Part shown: piece by piece, positions 42,866-56,933 of the stretch
How the letters are laid out: each line of letters opens with the position of its first letter
How positions within the stretch are numbered: the first letter of the stretch is position 1
NCBI RefSeq assembly: GCF_040869045.1
Contig: NC_090323.1
Location: forward strand, 152,850,426 to 152,914,425
Source: Eurosta solidaginis
Taxonomy: Eukaryota > Arthropoda > Insecta > Diptera > Tephritidae
Length of the DNA: 64,000 bases
Direction of reading: 5' to 3'
Notes under the pieces: model-generated
What the model was told of the DNA's origin: nothing
The model's input: only the letters and a program-made list of their open reading frames with translations
Databases searched by the model: none
Made by a program: the position numbers and the translations under genes

Positions 42866-45800
42866 AGCAGAACAAAATAAGTCCAAAAATGGCTAAATTT
42901 TTTTTAAGATTTTTAAGAATTAGAACGTTAAGTGTAATAACTAATTCTCTGCCTCACAACATTCTCAAGATTTTTTCCAACTCGAATGAAACTGAAGTTG
43001 CGTTCACCTTTCGACTGATACCAATGATTGTGGACAGGAGTACCTACTTGGGCCGATTTTTTTTTACTTTCTATAACGAAACTTAACTAATGATGTCATT
43101 GGGACTTGACATTACAAGTTTCTTCACGCTCGAAGTTTTTCAAAGCATCAATCGGATGTGGCTGCAGAGGCGTCAGTCGCTGATTCTTTCTTTTGTTCGA
43201 GGAGGTAAATTAAATTTGGTTGATTCCCTAAGAAAAACAGGTTCTTCCTCAAAGTTAAAAGTTAATATTTAAGTGGCCCTAATCTGTGTCCCAAAGGAGC
43301 CTTCCATATCGTCGTCTCAACAGCCGTTGAAAGTTCCATACTGGCAATGAAAGTCGAATCGTCTATGGTAAAATTGTGCAAATTGCTGAGTGGCACAAAT
43401 ATCACTACCGAGTGGCACACTTAAAGCAAACCTGAACTTCAATGCGGTTGACAAAGTAGACAAAATGGCCCTAGTACTTTCGGAAATGAGACTACGAGGC
43501 GCGGGATATCAATAAGTGAATTAAGGTACTTCAACAATTTTATCGGTTTTAACTTCACTCCCGGACAGACTACCGTATGAAATCTTTTCTCAAGAGAGGA
43601 ATGATATCAGGAATTTATGTGACATGGGATTTTATTGAATATGACCCTAGATGGTTAGAAAAGGAAGATGGTGGGAGGTGGAGCATTTAGCCGGAAACTC
43701 AGCGTCAACCAGAAATTAAGGCTGGTCGATCACTAAAGTGTTTTCCAGGCGGATATCGGCGCTTGTAATAGTTCGACAGAAGGGACGCTGTTCGTCGCTT
43801 CAACTGCTAGGAAATTGAATATTCACTGAGATAGTCAGCTAGGTGAAAGATCTTAGATTTGACACCGCGAGGCGCAGAGCTGTCTATTATTGCTCGGTCT
43901 CATTTGCACTGCTATCAAATTACATTTTGATAAAAATTGTAAACTTTTACGCTAATATTTTGGCCTTAAAGATCTAGCCAGCGCTGGACTGACACTACCT
44001 CTTATCAGGTGTCGAGCTATTTCTTGCTAGTCCAGCTTTAAGGGGTTAACTAAGTTCAACTAAGTGCATGACAATTATATAAATCAGATAACAATTACCA
44101 ATGGCAGTCTACGCGGTGTTCCCTAACATCCTGCACATCACTTGATGTGTTATTTGCAAGAATGTAAAATCATCAAATAACTTCATGATCAACTGTTCAG
44201 TATTTATGAGTTCAAGGCGTAAATATCTCCGTAAGAACGTATTCGACGTTCGCGAGGAAATAGTCTGGCAACTCGGCTTAGCCTTATAGCTGTAGACTTG
44301 ACCTCACGAGCGTCAGACACGAACACAGATCGTATTCCACGATTTGTTCCTGCAGCTAGCACTTTCTACATCTGGCATTATTGTAGAGGTTTATAAGCAC
44401 GTGACGATCGAAGGCAGTATCCGGTAAGAACGTCCATCAAGAGCTCTAAGTCTAACTCAGCCTCAATGACCTAGGAAGCATTTCAAGCTCCTATATAATG
44501 AAAGTGTTTTTAAGTCCCACACTATATAAGCTGCGACCAAGGCTTTATTTATATTAAGCTTTTTGCCAAAGTAAAACACTTGGCCGTAATTTTCCATCAA
44601 CGCCACTGTGCCACCTGCACCGACTCAATTCTCTTACATAAAAACTTTGTTAAGTCTCATACTTTTCTGTAGTATTTACATTTATATAAAACTACTTAAA
44701 ATGTGTGACCTCCTACCACTTGCCACCACTTTACAGCTCCTACATCTGATATCAATATCTTCCTACTTTCTTATGTACTAAGTTTTCTTTTCTTCTTTCG
44801 TCGGCCTCACTTGTATTTATGACATCAAATACCGGTCACACGGACCAACTAGGAAACTTTCGCGTTATTGCAACGCGTTGTCTTGTTGGCCAATGGCAGC
44901 AGCAGCGGTAGCATTTGTTAGCGAGACAAATGTTGCATGTACGCTTTGTTGCACATTGTTTGTGAAGCAAGCGCAAGGTATTAAAAGTAGTTAGCCAATG
45001 CAGCAACAAATACAATAGCAACAACAATAATACTTTACATTATCATGTTATGCAAATAAACTTTAAACATTTCCATTGTTATTGTAATTTTTGCGTTGCA
45101 AATATAAATTGCAAGTTGCGTTTTGTGCCACACATTTGTTGCAAACGAAAGACTCGCATTGTCCTCCGCATTGCCCAAAAATGGCGAATTAAATAAAGCC
45201 TTCATTTTCATATGGATTTTCGGGACAATGGAATGTTGCCAGTTTGCAAGAAGCATTTTTTCTCTTTTAACTCTTCAGCTTTGTGCATACTGTATGTTGT
45301 TGGTGTAGCTTGCTGTTTTGTTTTGGGTGTCTCATTGAATACGCGCAAGCTGTTGAACATTGCCAATCAGTAGCTAATATTATTCATAACAACAACAAAG
45401 CATACAAAGTGCATAATTACAACAAAATAACTAAGTAATATAAGACTAAAAAAGTATGAGAAGAAATTTAAGTTTGTGCAGAAATTTAAGATTACTTATT
45501 AGATACTCTAATTAATTAATATTAATTGTTTTGAAACCAAGTTTTAGTTTGAAATGGCTGCTCCTACAGAACACAAGTGAAAGTCGGATGTCGTTTAACT
45601 ATAAAGTGAAACAATAGTTTTTTTTAGAAATTTATTTGTGAAAACATCCGAAATATGTTTCCACTTAGCAAAGGAAGATTTTCTTCTTATTCTTAATTGG
45701 GACTCAAGCGTCCATATGTATGCATATATCATGCATGCTTTACTGAGTGTGATGGTACTTTTATAAAATCGACCTCAGCTTACATAGTTTTACAGCAGCA

Positions 45801-45964
45801 GGTTGGAATGTGAGCTCGTTTTATTTGCAACAATGCGACAACTTTCATATCTGCCCTCAAAAATTTTCGTTGAAAAGAAACACGACAAAAAATTTAAGAG
45901 AAATTCGGCCTTTGTCTCCTCGGAGGTAAATAACGCCAAGTATTTTTTCATTAATAATTCTATT
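42866..45964. other. Unassigned intergenic stretch
   Basis: No protein similarity, terminal repeats or RNA genes recognised over about 3.1 kb. It includes a run of Cys/Gln-rich short frames near 44830-45030 that I regard as chance. Confidence 0.5.
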
Positions 45965-46430
45965 TTAAAACTCAAGTCAAGGTAAAATCAAAATGAAGTC
46001 AAAATTCAGTATAACTCAAATCAAAGTCAACTGAAAGTCGAGCCAAACTCAAGTTAAGTATAAGCCGAATGAAATTTACGTTTAAGTCAAGTCAGTTTCA
46101 AGTCAGAATCAAGTCAAAGTCATGTCAAAATCAACTCAACATGAAATCAAAGTCAAGTCAAAATTAGGTCAAATTCGTTTCAAAATTAAGTCAATACCGA
46201 GTCTAAGTCTAGTCAATCAAACTCAAGTCAAAATCTATTCAAAGTTAACTCAAAGTCGAGTTAAAGTCATGTCAAAATCAAGTCAAAGAAATGTCACTTT
46301 GACTGGATAAATTTTAGTCAACATGTATGCAAAAACAAGTCAAAGTGAAGCCAAAGTGGAGTTAAAGTTATGTCAAAGTCAATGCGAAGTCAAGTCGGAG
46401 CCGAATAAAGGTTGAAGTCAGGTCACTCTC
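45965..46430. repeat. Degenerate AGTCAA-type satellite
   Basis: About 460 bases of imperfect tandem AAGTCAA, AAATCAA and AACTCAA units (for example at 46087-46180). Units vary from 6 to 12 bases. A 62-codon open frame inside it is a reading of the repeat. Confidence 0.9.
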
Positions 46431-48640
46431 CCTGCCCTTAAATAGATCCGGTTTAGTCATAGTTCCTGATAAAAGCTATTCAATACGATTTTAAAGCTAT
46501 AAGACAATTGTCAGTAAAATTTCAAGCAAGTTACGAATATTTCCGAAATTATATGAAATGAAATATTTGGTTTGTATGGGATGTTTTCGTTTTTAACTTT
46601 CTATTGAATTTATCTACTCAAACCACAACTCATATTTATTTTAGAAAACATACATAAGCATTTTATTTACTCAATTTGAATAGCATCAAATATTATTTTA
46701 TTCATATCAAAAGCTTTTGTACTAACTAGTTAATCTTCCTTTTGTACCCAGCTTAAATTCTATCAAAATTTCAATGTAAATATGTATGTAAATATACACG
46801 TTAGGGAACGGTTTTTTGGCCTACAAAATTAAACTAACCAACCGATCCTACTGAACTTTGCATAGTCTCAAGATCCCATACCTACGGTCTTAAAACTTTG
46901 ACCCTACAACTAAAATCAAAGAGTTGTATGCATACTCCGAATGTACTACTTAGAAACGAGTTAAGAAAAACTGCTCCATACAAGTTGGTCCACCCTAATG
47001 TAGGTATATATTTTACTTTCATTCATCTGTATTATTACATTTTGTCATATTTCGATTATTATCATTGGCTTACGATTCATCTTTGTTGTATGTAAATGTC
47101 GAAATAGAAATGTTTATATTCAATGGTATAGAAGTAACCATATTCTTCCACATATGAAATTTATACACAAATACTCTCTAAGGCTAATGAAGGTTTAAGT
47201 TGTTATGTTTTTTCCACATGTACTAATGTTTTTTTCATACCCTGTATGTGTGTGTATTTATACGACAACATCATCACTTTTGTTTGTTTTTGCTGGCTTC
47301 GAGCAATATTCAAATTGAATGACTATTGATTCAAATATTATATTTTGTTAGCTCTCAGATAAATTAGAGCTTATTTACAAATAAATAAATGCGAAATAAT
47401 AGAAAGATTATTGTATCAAATTTACAGTTTGTGTTCATTGTTGAACTTGTTACTTATGGCTTGAAACTTAAACAAATATTCAGTTTTTTCCCGTCGCAAA
47501 TAGCTGTTTAATCAACGTCGCACAAATTGTTGATTTTGAATTAACCGTTCTAATAGTAAAATCAACAAAAAAAATTCCATCAGTCATAGCTCCAATGCCA
47601 GGACTTTCGGTGGGGTAGCCGTAGCACCCTACCATCACAACATTGTGTGAATTTCGTTGCAACACTTTGGATTGTTTTGGGAAAATATTTATTTATCCAA
47701 AAGTAAGCATCCGAATTCCTGCTTTTATTTCCTACTCCCAAATATTGGATTCTCACATTCAACATACCACTACCAAAAAATACGCTTACGCTTACACTTA
47801 CGCTCACATTTAGATTCTGGATTCCCTTAACTGTGACCAAAGATGCTTGTACATAAAAAACCCAGCCGGTTAAAGATATGAAGGAAAAAATAAGAATTGA
47901 TCAGTCAGAAAATCAAACTTTAGAATTGAATTGAAAGATATAGTGGGGATCCCACTCAATAGCCTTTGCAATAGTTCCAGAGCCAGAGTTTCAAAGCCAG
48001 TGCTGCTATATATTGCAAGATGATCCGTCAAGTACATTAGCAGATACAGCAACCTAACTGAATGGATTGAAAATACTTGGTACTTAGTAATCTTAAGGTA
48101 TGAAGCAACAATTGATTTCAGGAGAAAATCCATTATAATGGCTCCCCATGCGCTACCTGCGTCCGGAATTTGTTTAGCCTGAGAGCCTTAGTTAGGTAAG
48201 GTTCAAGAGGCTTGTTTGATTCTCATTATCTGCGTAGGAAAGCGTAAAAGAATGCCACGGTTAAGTTTACGAAACAAATTTGATTAGCATTTAAATTGTA
48301 TACAAACAACAAGGTATGTATATAGACAACAGGAGCATTGGTAGGTGTTATGTTTGTTACGCATGCGCATCGACATCGCCGGCACAAGCTACAATATTTT
48401 TTTTTTTATAATGGTTTATACCTCATAGTGCTGTATGTAGCCTGCAACGGCAAATATAGATTTACATATTGTACTATACATTAACTCTGATATGAAAGGT
48501 CTAGATCTGTAACGTAAAAAGCTATATGATTATATGAATTTAGCATCGAATTTTGTTCTCATATACATACTTTTTGATTTAAGCACCCTGTTTTGAGTTA
48601 ACTGACGTAAATTGGCAGTATTTAGGGAGACCAAGCTTTC
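46431..48640. other. Unassigned intergenic stretch
   Basis: No gene recognised. A short ACGCTT/ACACTT repeat lies at 47781-47808. Confidence 0.5.
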
Positions 48641-48644
48641 ATTC

Positions 48645-49640
48645 ATCTGGCTATCCCAACTCATTGGACACCTCCACCTTCTACTTCCAAACACTGGTGC
48701 CCGAACATTAATTTCAGAATAGTATCGTCGTGTTTTATTCTCATAACATGACTTAGCCAGCGTTGCATTTGGAACTTAATTCGTTGCACTAAGTAGAACT
48801 CATCTTAATATCTCCTTCGGTACTCGCTGTCAATTTCAAGAAATAAATCAGGAAAGATATGATGAGCGACTTACAGAGGGTGATTTTTGTTTGTCGATAG
48901 AGGAATTTACTTTCCAAATGCCTGTAAAGTCAAAAATAGCTTTTATTGGCAAGAGTTGTATTGCTCTTGTTCTATCCGAAGGGGTTTTCAAGTGAAATTC
49001 TTTAAAAGGCTTACCAGCACAACTTGTCCAACCCAATTTTCAACTTCACCTACCCGTGGCCAATCCTGTTTTTCAGCAGGTAAGGTTCTGGTGACCCAAA
49101 GCAAGTTTCTCATGGATGCGGGTGGCTAGATGACGTAGAATTGCTACGTGGTTACATCAAATTGCTCCCACGATGGTCAGGTTTTACCTCAATGGTGCTA
49201 TATTCTGGACCATGCCGTACCAATATCGGGCAAATGACGATCTACATCGTCCAACTCACCAAAGTCGCCTTATCGCTACAAAAGTCAGAAGAAAAACTCT
49301 GGGTGTCAGTATTGCGCTCAACATTTTCGATAAAGCCCTATATGCGATACTAAGAAGCTTGATTCCGCCCTAGTTGGAGTTGTTTATATGGGTCTCCCTT
49401 CTTGTGGCCTGTCCAGAAACACGTATTTTAGTCCTATTCGGGCAGGGTTACATTTATTTTATTGCCACAATTCCGGGATCAAGCCCAATATCTTCCCTGG
49501 ATGTTTCGTATTCGCTCCACAAATCCAACTTATTTCTGCACATCATGCATTGGCAGTGATCGGTCTTACAGGAGTTTACCCAGGGCCTAAAACCTTCCGC
49601 CTGTCACCGATTTTGTTGTTAAAATTTTTCTCGATATAAA
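48645..49640 (-). pseudogene. Decayed RTE-clade copy
   Basis: 48655-48960 parallels 58640-59045 of the RTE element (CATAACATGACTTAGCCAGC, TTCGTTGCACTA, GTGATTTTTGTTTGTCG). 49570-49610 parallels 60225-60265 (GGAGTTTACCCAG, CTAAAACCTTCCGCCTGTC). The middle is replaced by another repeat (about 48985-49340). No intact frame remains. Confidence 0.65.
48985..49340. repeat. Unclassified interspersed repeat, copy 1
   Basis: Shares an ordered series of phrases with 61045-61310: CCCAATTTTCAACTTCACCT, TCTGGTGACCC, GGTTACATC, ATGGTCAGG and TATCGGGCAAATGACGATC. Diverged and of unknown class. Confidence 0.5.
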
Positions 49641-49897
49641 ACATCAAAAATCGTTTAGAACTCAAAAATTTAATTGAAAAAACCAAATAAATTTAATATT
49701 GTATTTAACTAAAAGAAATTTGAAAACATAATTCAATGACCTCATTAAGAAGTTTCAATTTACGTAAATTAATGGCTCACTTTTTTATTCTTTTAACTGC
49801 AAGAATTTCCATAGAACACCATGACAACTAACATCTTCCGTTACTTCAAATTTATGTAGTTGAGTATAAATGAGTATCCAGAGGAGAAGCATATATA
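49641..49897. other. Unassigned intergenic stretch
   Basis: AT-rich, nothing recognised. Confidence 0.4.
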
Positions 49898-50743
49898 CAG
49901 TGAAAGCTTCATTGGGGGGACACTCATCGTCAGCCAACTTTTTTCCGCCCAAGAGAGGTGTCCGCTCAGATAATGGATTTAGTGCTCACAACTATTTTCT
50001 TTATGAATGACAAATTTTAATACTATTCTATGCTTCGTTTGAGATCTTAGCGCCCCAAAAAAGAAGATCGTACAAACTGGCAGAGCTACTGGAAAAAACT
50101 GCGCAAGCTGCAGTCGAGTAAGCTTTTGTGTTGAAAACCAGGCGTTCATTGGGACGATAATCCCACATAGCACAACAACTAGAAGTGTGCTTGGGTGCAA
50201 ATACTTAACCCTTGAAGAAATGATCATATGGGCTTAGATGGCAACGAAAAGGCGGAATGAGACAATAGCTGCACATCATCAACCAAGAAGAAAAGTTGTG
50301 AAACCAAGCGTGGGGCTGCAAGGTGTCAAAGCTCACGTCAAATGAAATTTTCCGGTCTAGGAGCCGCTAATGCTGTGGGCCTCAGGTACCTTCTAGTATT
50401 TGCTAAGAGGCCGTAGTTTTTTCATGACATGGGTCATGGGTCTTGAGGGGTTTTTTAATTTGTTCATCGAATAAACTTCTGGTAGCTCTAGTGACAAATT
50501 CACTTTATTTGAAGTTCTTAAGAACCAACCAGTCCAACCTTACCTAACTTCAGTCAACCTTGAAGATTTACTTTTCATTTATATAAAAGCGATACTAAAA
50601 ATAACTTGTTCATATATTTTTCTAACGAATAATTGGTTTTATTCAGGGAGCCCCTTTTTTCATTTGGACAAATGTCCGCAACCAGTAAAGATTTCAGTGG
50701 TCGCCGATAAAAGGTTCGTGTCTGCTCAGTAAAGGTTTTTCTG
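49898..50743. mobile_element. Possible degenerate Tc1/mariner-pogo type element
   Basis: Ends CAGTGAAAGCTTCATTGG at 49898 and, reversed, CAGAAAAACCTTTACTGA from 50743 agree at about 18 of the outer 26 positions. Both are flanked by TA (49896-49897 and 50744-50745). The motif GACAC near each end recalls pogo-like termini. No transposase was recognised with confidence, so this is a weak call. Confidence 0.25.
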
Positions 50744-50745
50744 TA

Positions 50746-53070
50746 AATAAATATTCACATTGTAACACAATTCAGTAGTTGAACATCAAAGCTGCCCATT
50801 CATATTTGCCGACGGTGATTAGTAATCTTGTTAGTGTCACATTTCGGATAAAGCTGGCACTGTTTATCCGTGAGATATTCTTCATTTGTAGGTATTTTTA
50901 TAGGTGCATATGTATTTCTGCACAACTACATACTCAAGATCACAATTCAATATTTTATAGTTTGTTTTCGTGATGATTATATAGCTTTTTTGTGCCTATT
51001 CTGTATCAAAAGTCATTAAATTATAGTGTGGCATAAATTTATATATATATATACACATAAACTTCACAAATGTGTTGGGCTGAATAAGGTCACATTTTTA
51101 TTCAGATAATTTTTCTAGAACTCATTTTTAAACGCAGCTTTACTAGTACAGAGTCGTTGTTTTAAAGAGACTGTGAAGGCGTACACGAATTATGACTGAT
51201 ATAACTAAGGCTCACTTGAAGAATGGAAAGTTAGTTTTTTAACTCAGAGTTAATTTAAATTTTTTTTTTAAATGTATGACTTTAACACCGCTTGTCAGGT
51301 TAGCCCTTGCCGTTCTGCAAGTGGTCCTAAGCATCTGATACAAATTTATTGGCAGGTACAAGATAACTACAGTTGAAATAGAAATATAGCAGTGGCAATT
51401 TTTACCCATTTCATCAATTAATTTTTCACTATTTTACTTTATTTTGGGAAACAACTTCTATGAACTATTCAAACCAACCTCAAAAACGTTTTAAAAAAAA
51501 TTCGAGAAAATTTTACGAATATTTCGTACTTATTTTTGGAGTTCTCTGAGTTTTTTGGAGTATGCAGTTTTGTAGCCAAATCAATTTTAGTTTGACGCAG
51601 TACAAGCAAAAGGTCTCTCAAAACCCGTATTCCTGCGTTGCTTTAATTGTTGACAAACAAATTCAGCCTTTGTTGTTGTGCAACTTTTCCCAGTTGCCTT
51701 CATTACAATGAACTATTCGTTATACAGTCATACTTTTTGGTTAGATTGCACCATGTTATTGGCGAATTATTTTAGGAACCGGTATTTCGGTGGCTGGGGA
51801 GCGGGGATTTCCTTCATTGCTTTTTAATATATGAAAATATTACTTTGAAGCAATATTCTAATTTATTTAATAATTCGCGAAAAATCAAATCAACGTGACA
51901 TCAGGACGGACAATGCGAGAGCTGTTTCGCTTGTACCTTCTAAGTGTCTTCAGAGCTTTTGGTCCGGGCGGGGGATTCGTATTCACATTACTGCGATGAC
52001 AAACAAATTCAGCCAACACCATGCCGTTACAAAATTCATTGAGGATTTTCTTAAAAGCTGATACATCTAAAGAAAAGCGAAAAACTTATAGTTTGTCAAG
52101 TAGTATCCGCCTCTCAAGAAAGCTCATGCGTTTTATGCTACCTTTTTTAAAGACTTTTGAGAAATAGTTGACAAGGAAGTTTCGCCAAATATATATTATA
52201 TGTACATATATATTATTTCTTGAGCAACGACCCTGTAAGGACACAGTCGGTTAAGTACCAGGGATAACTACATTTATGAGTTCCGTTAATTGAATTTGCA
52301 ATTCTATGTAAGCACAGGTGTTCTTTTCCTCTTGTTTATTTAATTATATTTTAATTAAGTGCATTTTCAACTCAAATATGTCAATTTTAACAATTTTCTT
52401 CTGATGCATTGCTGAGTCTGTTTTTTATTTCTTGCAGAAAAGTGATGCGCTTCATAGAGAACAGCAAGTTAAAGCAAAGTCAAAACTATTTGGCTACTAC
52501 TATTTTTCACATAAAAAATATATACGAAATTTTTCTTGTGCGTTTTCTTATGATGTGAATACATAGCTGAAACATCAAAATTAGAAAAATTAAAAATTAA
52601 TTGACGAAAATTGATAAATATTGCCACTACTATTTTTCTGTTTGACACTGTAATCCAAGAATGGTCTAGAAATAATATCAAATACAATTTTTGGCTTATC
52701 TTGAAATATTTTCGAAAGGAACTTCAACCAGTATCAAATTATCTTGAAATAATACTAGAATGATCCCGGAAACAAGTGCGAGAACAGTCTGGAAATACTG
52801 CTGAAATTTGCCCGAAAGGGTTCCGTGCAATATTTTCTAACCCTTCATACATTTCAACTTTTTTTACCAACCTACAGCTGGGTTAATACATTTGGTTTGA
52901 TTCGAATCGCGGCTTTGATTTTTTTGTTTTTTTTTTTTTTCTCACAAATCATGTGCCATCTCTGTAAGTTCATTACAATTTAACGATGCGGCAACTTCAT
53001 TATCGCACTGAAATCGCACCGGTATTGTACAACATGCTTTTGATTCCAAACTTTATTTTTTACAACTTTT
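50746..53070. other. Unassigned intergenic stretch
   Basis: AT-rich, no gene or repeat class recognised over about 2.3 kb. Confidence 0.5.
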
Positions 53071-54849
53071 TATACTCAGCTGAGCAGAGCTCACGGAGTA
53101 TATTAACTTTGTTCGCATAACGAGATAGATATCAACTTCTATATATCAAAAAAAGAAATTCATTTAGCCATGTCCGTCCGTCCGTCCGTAAACACAATAA
53201 CTTCATTAAATTTTGAGGTATCTTGATGAAATTTGGTTGTATGTTCCTGAGTGCTCATCTCAGATCGCTATTTAAAATGAACGAAATCGGACAACAACGA
53301 CGCCCACTTTTTCGATATCGATAATTTCGAAAAACGGATAAAGTGCGATAATTCATTACCAAAGACGGATAAAGCAATAAAACTTGGTAGGTACATTGAC
53401 CTTATGACGCAAAATACAAAATTAGTAAAATTTTGGACAATGGGCGTGGCACCGCCCACTTTTAAAAGAAGGTAATTTAAACGTTTTGCAAGCTGTGATT
53501 TGGCAGTCGTTGAAGATATCATGAAATTTGGCAGGCACGTTACTGCTATTACTATATATGTGCTAAATAAAAATTAGCCAAATCGGATGACGAACACGCC
53601 CACTTTAAAAAAAAAAATTTTTTTTAGGTCAAATTTTAACAAAACAAATTTAATATCTTTACAGTATATAAGTAAATTATGTCAACATTCAACTCCAGTA
53701 ATGATATGGTGCAATAAAATACAAAAATAAAAGAAAATTTCAAAATCGGCGTGGCTCCGCCCTTTTTCATTTAATTCGTCTGGTATACTTTTAATGCCAT
53801 AAGTCGAACAAAAATTTACCAATCCTTGTGAAATTTGGTAGGGACATAGTTTCTATGACGATAACTTTTTCTGTGAAAATGGGCGAATTCGGTTATAGCC
53901 ACGCCCAGTTTTTATACACAGTCGACTTTCTGTCCTTCCGCTCGGCCGTTAGCACGATAACTTGAGCAAAAATTGATATATCTTTACTAAACTTAGTTCA
54001 CGAACTTATCTGAACTGACTTTATCTTGGTATAAAAAATGGCCGAAATCCCATTATGACCACGCCCACTTTTCCGATAACGAAAATTACGAAAAATGAAA
54101 AAAATGCCATAATTCTATACCAAATATGAAAAAAGGGATGAAACATGGTAAGGTAATTGGATTGTTTTATTGACGGGAAATATAACTTTAGAAAAAACAG
54201 TTTGTGAAATGGGTGTGACACCTACAATATTAAGTAGAAGAAAATAAAAAAGTTCTGCAGGGCGAAATCAAAAGCCCTTGGAATCTTGGCCAGAATACTG
54301 TTCGTGGTATTACATATATAAATAAATTAGCGGTACCCGACAGATGATGTTCTGGGTCACCCTGGTCCACATTTTCATCGATATCGCGAAAACGCCTTCA
54401 CATATACAACTAAGGGCCACTCCCTTTTAAAACCCTCATTAATGCCTTTAATTTGATACCCATATCATACGAACACATTCTAGTCATCCCTGGTCCACCT
54501 TTATGGCGATATCTAGAAAAGGCGTCCACCTATAGAACTAAGGCCCACTCCCTTTTAGAACACCCTTTAACACCTTTCACTTGATTCCCATATCGTACAA
54601 ACACATTCTAGAGTGACCTCTGGTCCACCTTTACGGCGATATCCCGAAATGGCGTCCACCTATAGAACTATGTCCCACTCTCTTTTAAAATACTCTTTAA
54701 TACCTTCCATTTGAAACCCATGTCATACAAACACATTCCTGGGTTACCCTAGGTTCATTTTGCTAAATGGTGATTTTCCCTTATTTTGTCTCCAAAGCTC
54801 TCAGCTGAGTATGTAATATTCGGTTACACACTTAGCCTTCCTTACTTAC
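53071..54849 (-). mobile_element. DINE-1-like (Helentron-associated) element, copy 3, uninterrupted
   Basis: A clean reference copy of 1.78 kb. ATACTCAGCTGAG at 53072-53084 and CTCAGCTGAGTAT at 54800-54812 are perfect 13-bp subterminal inverted repeats. A (GTCC)n tract lies at 53174-53189. Three units of the 128-bp repeat lie at about 54360-54740. The element ends TTAGCCTTCCTTACTTA. It sits between T and T without a visible target-site duplication. It preserves the sites where copy 1 was interrupted. Confidence 0.75.
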
Positions 54850-56334
54850 TTATTTTTGGTTTTTTTAAAAATTCAAAAAAAATCTGCTTGCGTGCTTATG
54901 AAGCTTTCAACGCTAGCAGCATTTATTTTTTGTTTTTTATCACGCTATCTTTTCATACATAAATACATACATAAATATGCGTGTGTGTGCCTCATGCGCT
55001 TCATGTCAGTAAATCATATCAAATTTCAGAAAATCTATTCGCAAAAAATACAAATCGCATATAAATGTTTTGTCTTAGCCATTTTTTCTAAATTTTGCTA
55101 GTTGGTGCATAAATACACACTTACTTACTTACTTTTTTTAGTTATTTTATCATATAGCAACAACTGAAACAAAAATTTGCTTTTCATAAAAAAATTGCTG
55201 CAGGCCGGCAGTTTTTTTTTTTTTTTTGGCTTCTGTCAGGGTTCAGATTTCACTCATTCATCTATTCGTTCATTTCGCTTACCATGTATTTATGTACGTA
55301 TTTATTTTTGTGTGTGTTTGATCTTTTGTGTATTTAAAATATTTTCTTTCTTGTTTCGGTGTCTTTCTTGATCATTTTTATTTTATTTTTATTTTGTTCA
55401 TTGTTACGGTTTTTATATTTCTATAAGTTTTTGGTACGTGTTGTTACCTGGCCCTATGGTGTTAATATCAATGACACCAGTGGCTGTTGGCTACATATCA
55501 CCTTCTCTCCTCGTTATGTTTGTACAGTGTGATTTTTCAAAGATCATTAGAGTTGATGTCTGTATTTCGTGAATAGTTCTATAAGAATTCGTAAGTATAA
55601 TTAATTTAATTGGAAAGAAAAGGTAGGTTGATACGTGGTGGTTTAAGATAATGAATGTGAGTTAATAGCAGTGCAAGCAAACTGAACAGGTTTTTGCTGC
55701 AAACAAACGTGTAGTAATTGGATTCGATATTTTATTTTGGAACACATAATTACAACCAATACTTAATTGGTGTCTTAACACAATTTTAATGAAGGCTCAT
55801 TAATCTAAAAATAGTTTTTATCAATATGTGGGCGATTTCTCCTGCGGCCACTATATTGAAGGTGTAGTGTGTTTATTTCAAAACAAAATAGTCTTGCGCT
55901 TGAATCTTAAACATCGAAATATTAGGGAAGGAAATGCTAATCTTTTAACAAAAAGTTCCCCATAGAGCCATGCCATAGAATAAATCTTCAAAAACCGATC
56001 ATTCGAAACTATTTCTTCTCTGTGAAAAAAACAAGGTTCAATTAAAAGTTCTTGGGACGCTTTGACTTCGGTTTGTTCCAGTATTTGGTATGTTGGTTAT
56101 TGGTCAGACCCAATACCTCTTAAAATTTCTATGATATGAAAGAATGCAGAGTCGGTTTATGTTGAGTAGGATTTCAGAAAAAAGTGGTGCCATTCTTATA
56201 TGTGTACGTAATGTTATAAATTTAACACTTCAAGCGGATTAAAAATGCATATATTGTTTGGTATTAAATACTGAAAGTATAAATTAAATATCAATTTTAA
56301 ATTGTGTATATATAACTCTGTGTGTATATTAGGG
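54850..56334. other. Unassigned intergenic stretch
   Basis: AT-rich, with CATACATA near 54955-54975. No gene recognised. Confidence 0.5.
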
Positions 56335-56376
56335 TTAGTTAATAGTGAATAGGTAAGAATTGCTTTACGTCAATAT

Positions 56377-56933
56377 TGTAACGAATGTTAGCAACACTAA
56401 CGGGTACTGCCATCTCTAAGCCGATGCTAAGCAGTTACGTGAATGCACATCAATAATATAATCATTTTGTCTACACCTATGTACGTACACGCAGTGGAGA
56501 AGAGATGCACAAATATATGCAGATATCTTATCTGAGATGCTCCTAAAGGTATGCAATTGTAATTGTGGAAGTGTCGCTCACACATACGAGCTCATGGGGT
56601 ATGAGAGAAGCTATACAAATTATACATTTTTAGTTGTAGCTGGGAAATTTATAACTAGTAAGTTCTGGAATTAGAAAAGCCTAGAAATATGCAACGAGGA
56701 AATCAGAGAGTATAAAAAGGCGACAACAGTAGAGGTGAGAATCAGTTTCATTTAAGCTATCAGTCAGTTTGGTTATCAAGCAAGCTAGTTGCAAAGTATA
56801 AGTGTTAATGTGAAGTACTTTAATAAAGGCCATTTTTCTATTATTCAATATTGGAGTTATTTATTCAACAGTTCAGTGATTAGAACTTAGTAGAAGATTG
56901 CAAATAAGGGGAATTGCAAGTAAATTCGTTACA
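56377..56933 (+). repeat. Solo LTR related to the Ty3/Gypsy element
   Basis: Begins TGTAACGAATG and ends TTCGTTACA, flanked by ATAT at 56373-56376 and 56934-56937. It shares with the LTRs at 30540 and 36251 the phrases GAGTTATTTATTCAACAGTT, ACTTTAATAAA and the TATA/initiator pair. It is shorter (557 bp) and diverged, so it is a sister family. Internal sequence is gone, as after LTR-LTR recombination. Confidence 0.9.
56711..56747 (+). promoter_or_regulatory. Predicted core promoter in the solo LTR
   Basis: TATAAAAAG at 56711 and TCAGTT at 56742-56747 keep the same spacing as in the complete element. Conservation between diverged LTRs supports a real TATA/initiator pair. Confidence 0.55.

Noticed and set aside
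45803..45985. Small frames of about 60 codons in unassigned stretches (also 39668-40171, 44836-45027, 62474-63001)
   Set aside because: No recognisable domain, low-complexity or random-like composition, frequent overlapping frames on both strands.
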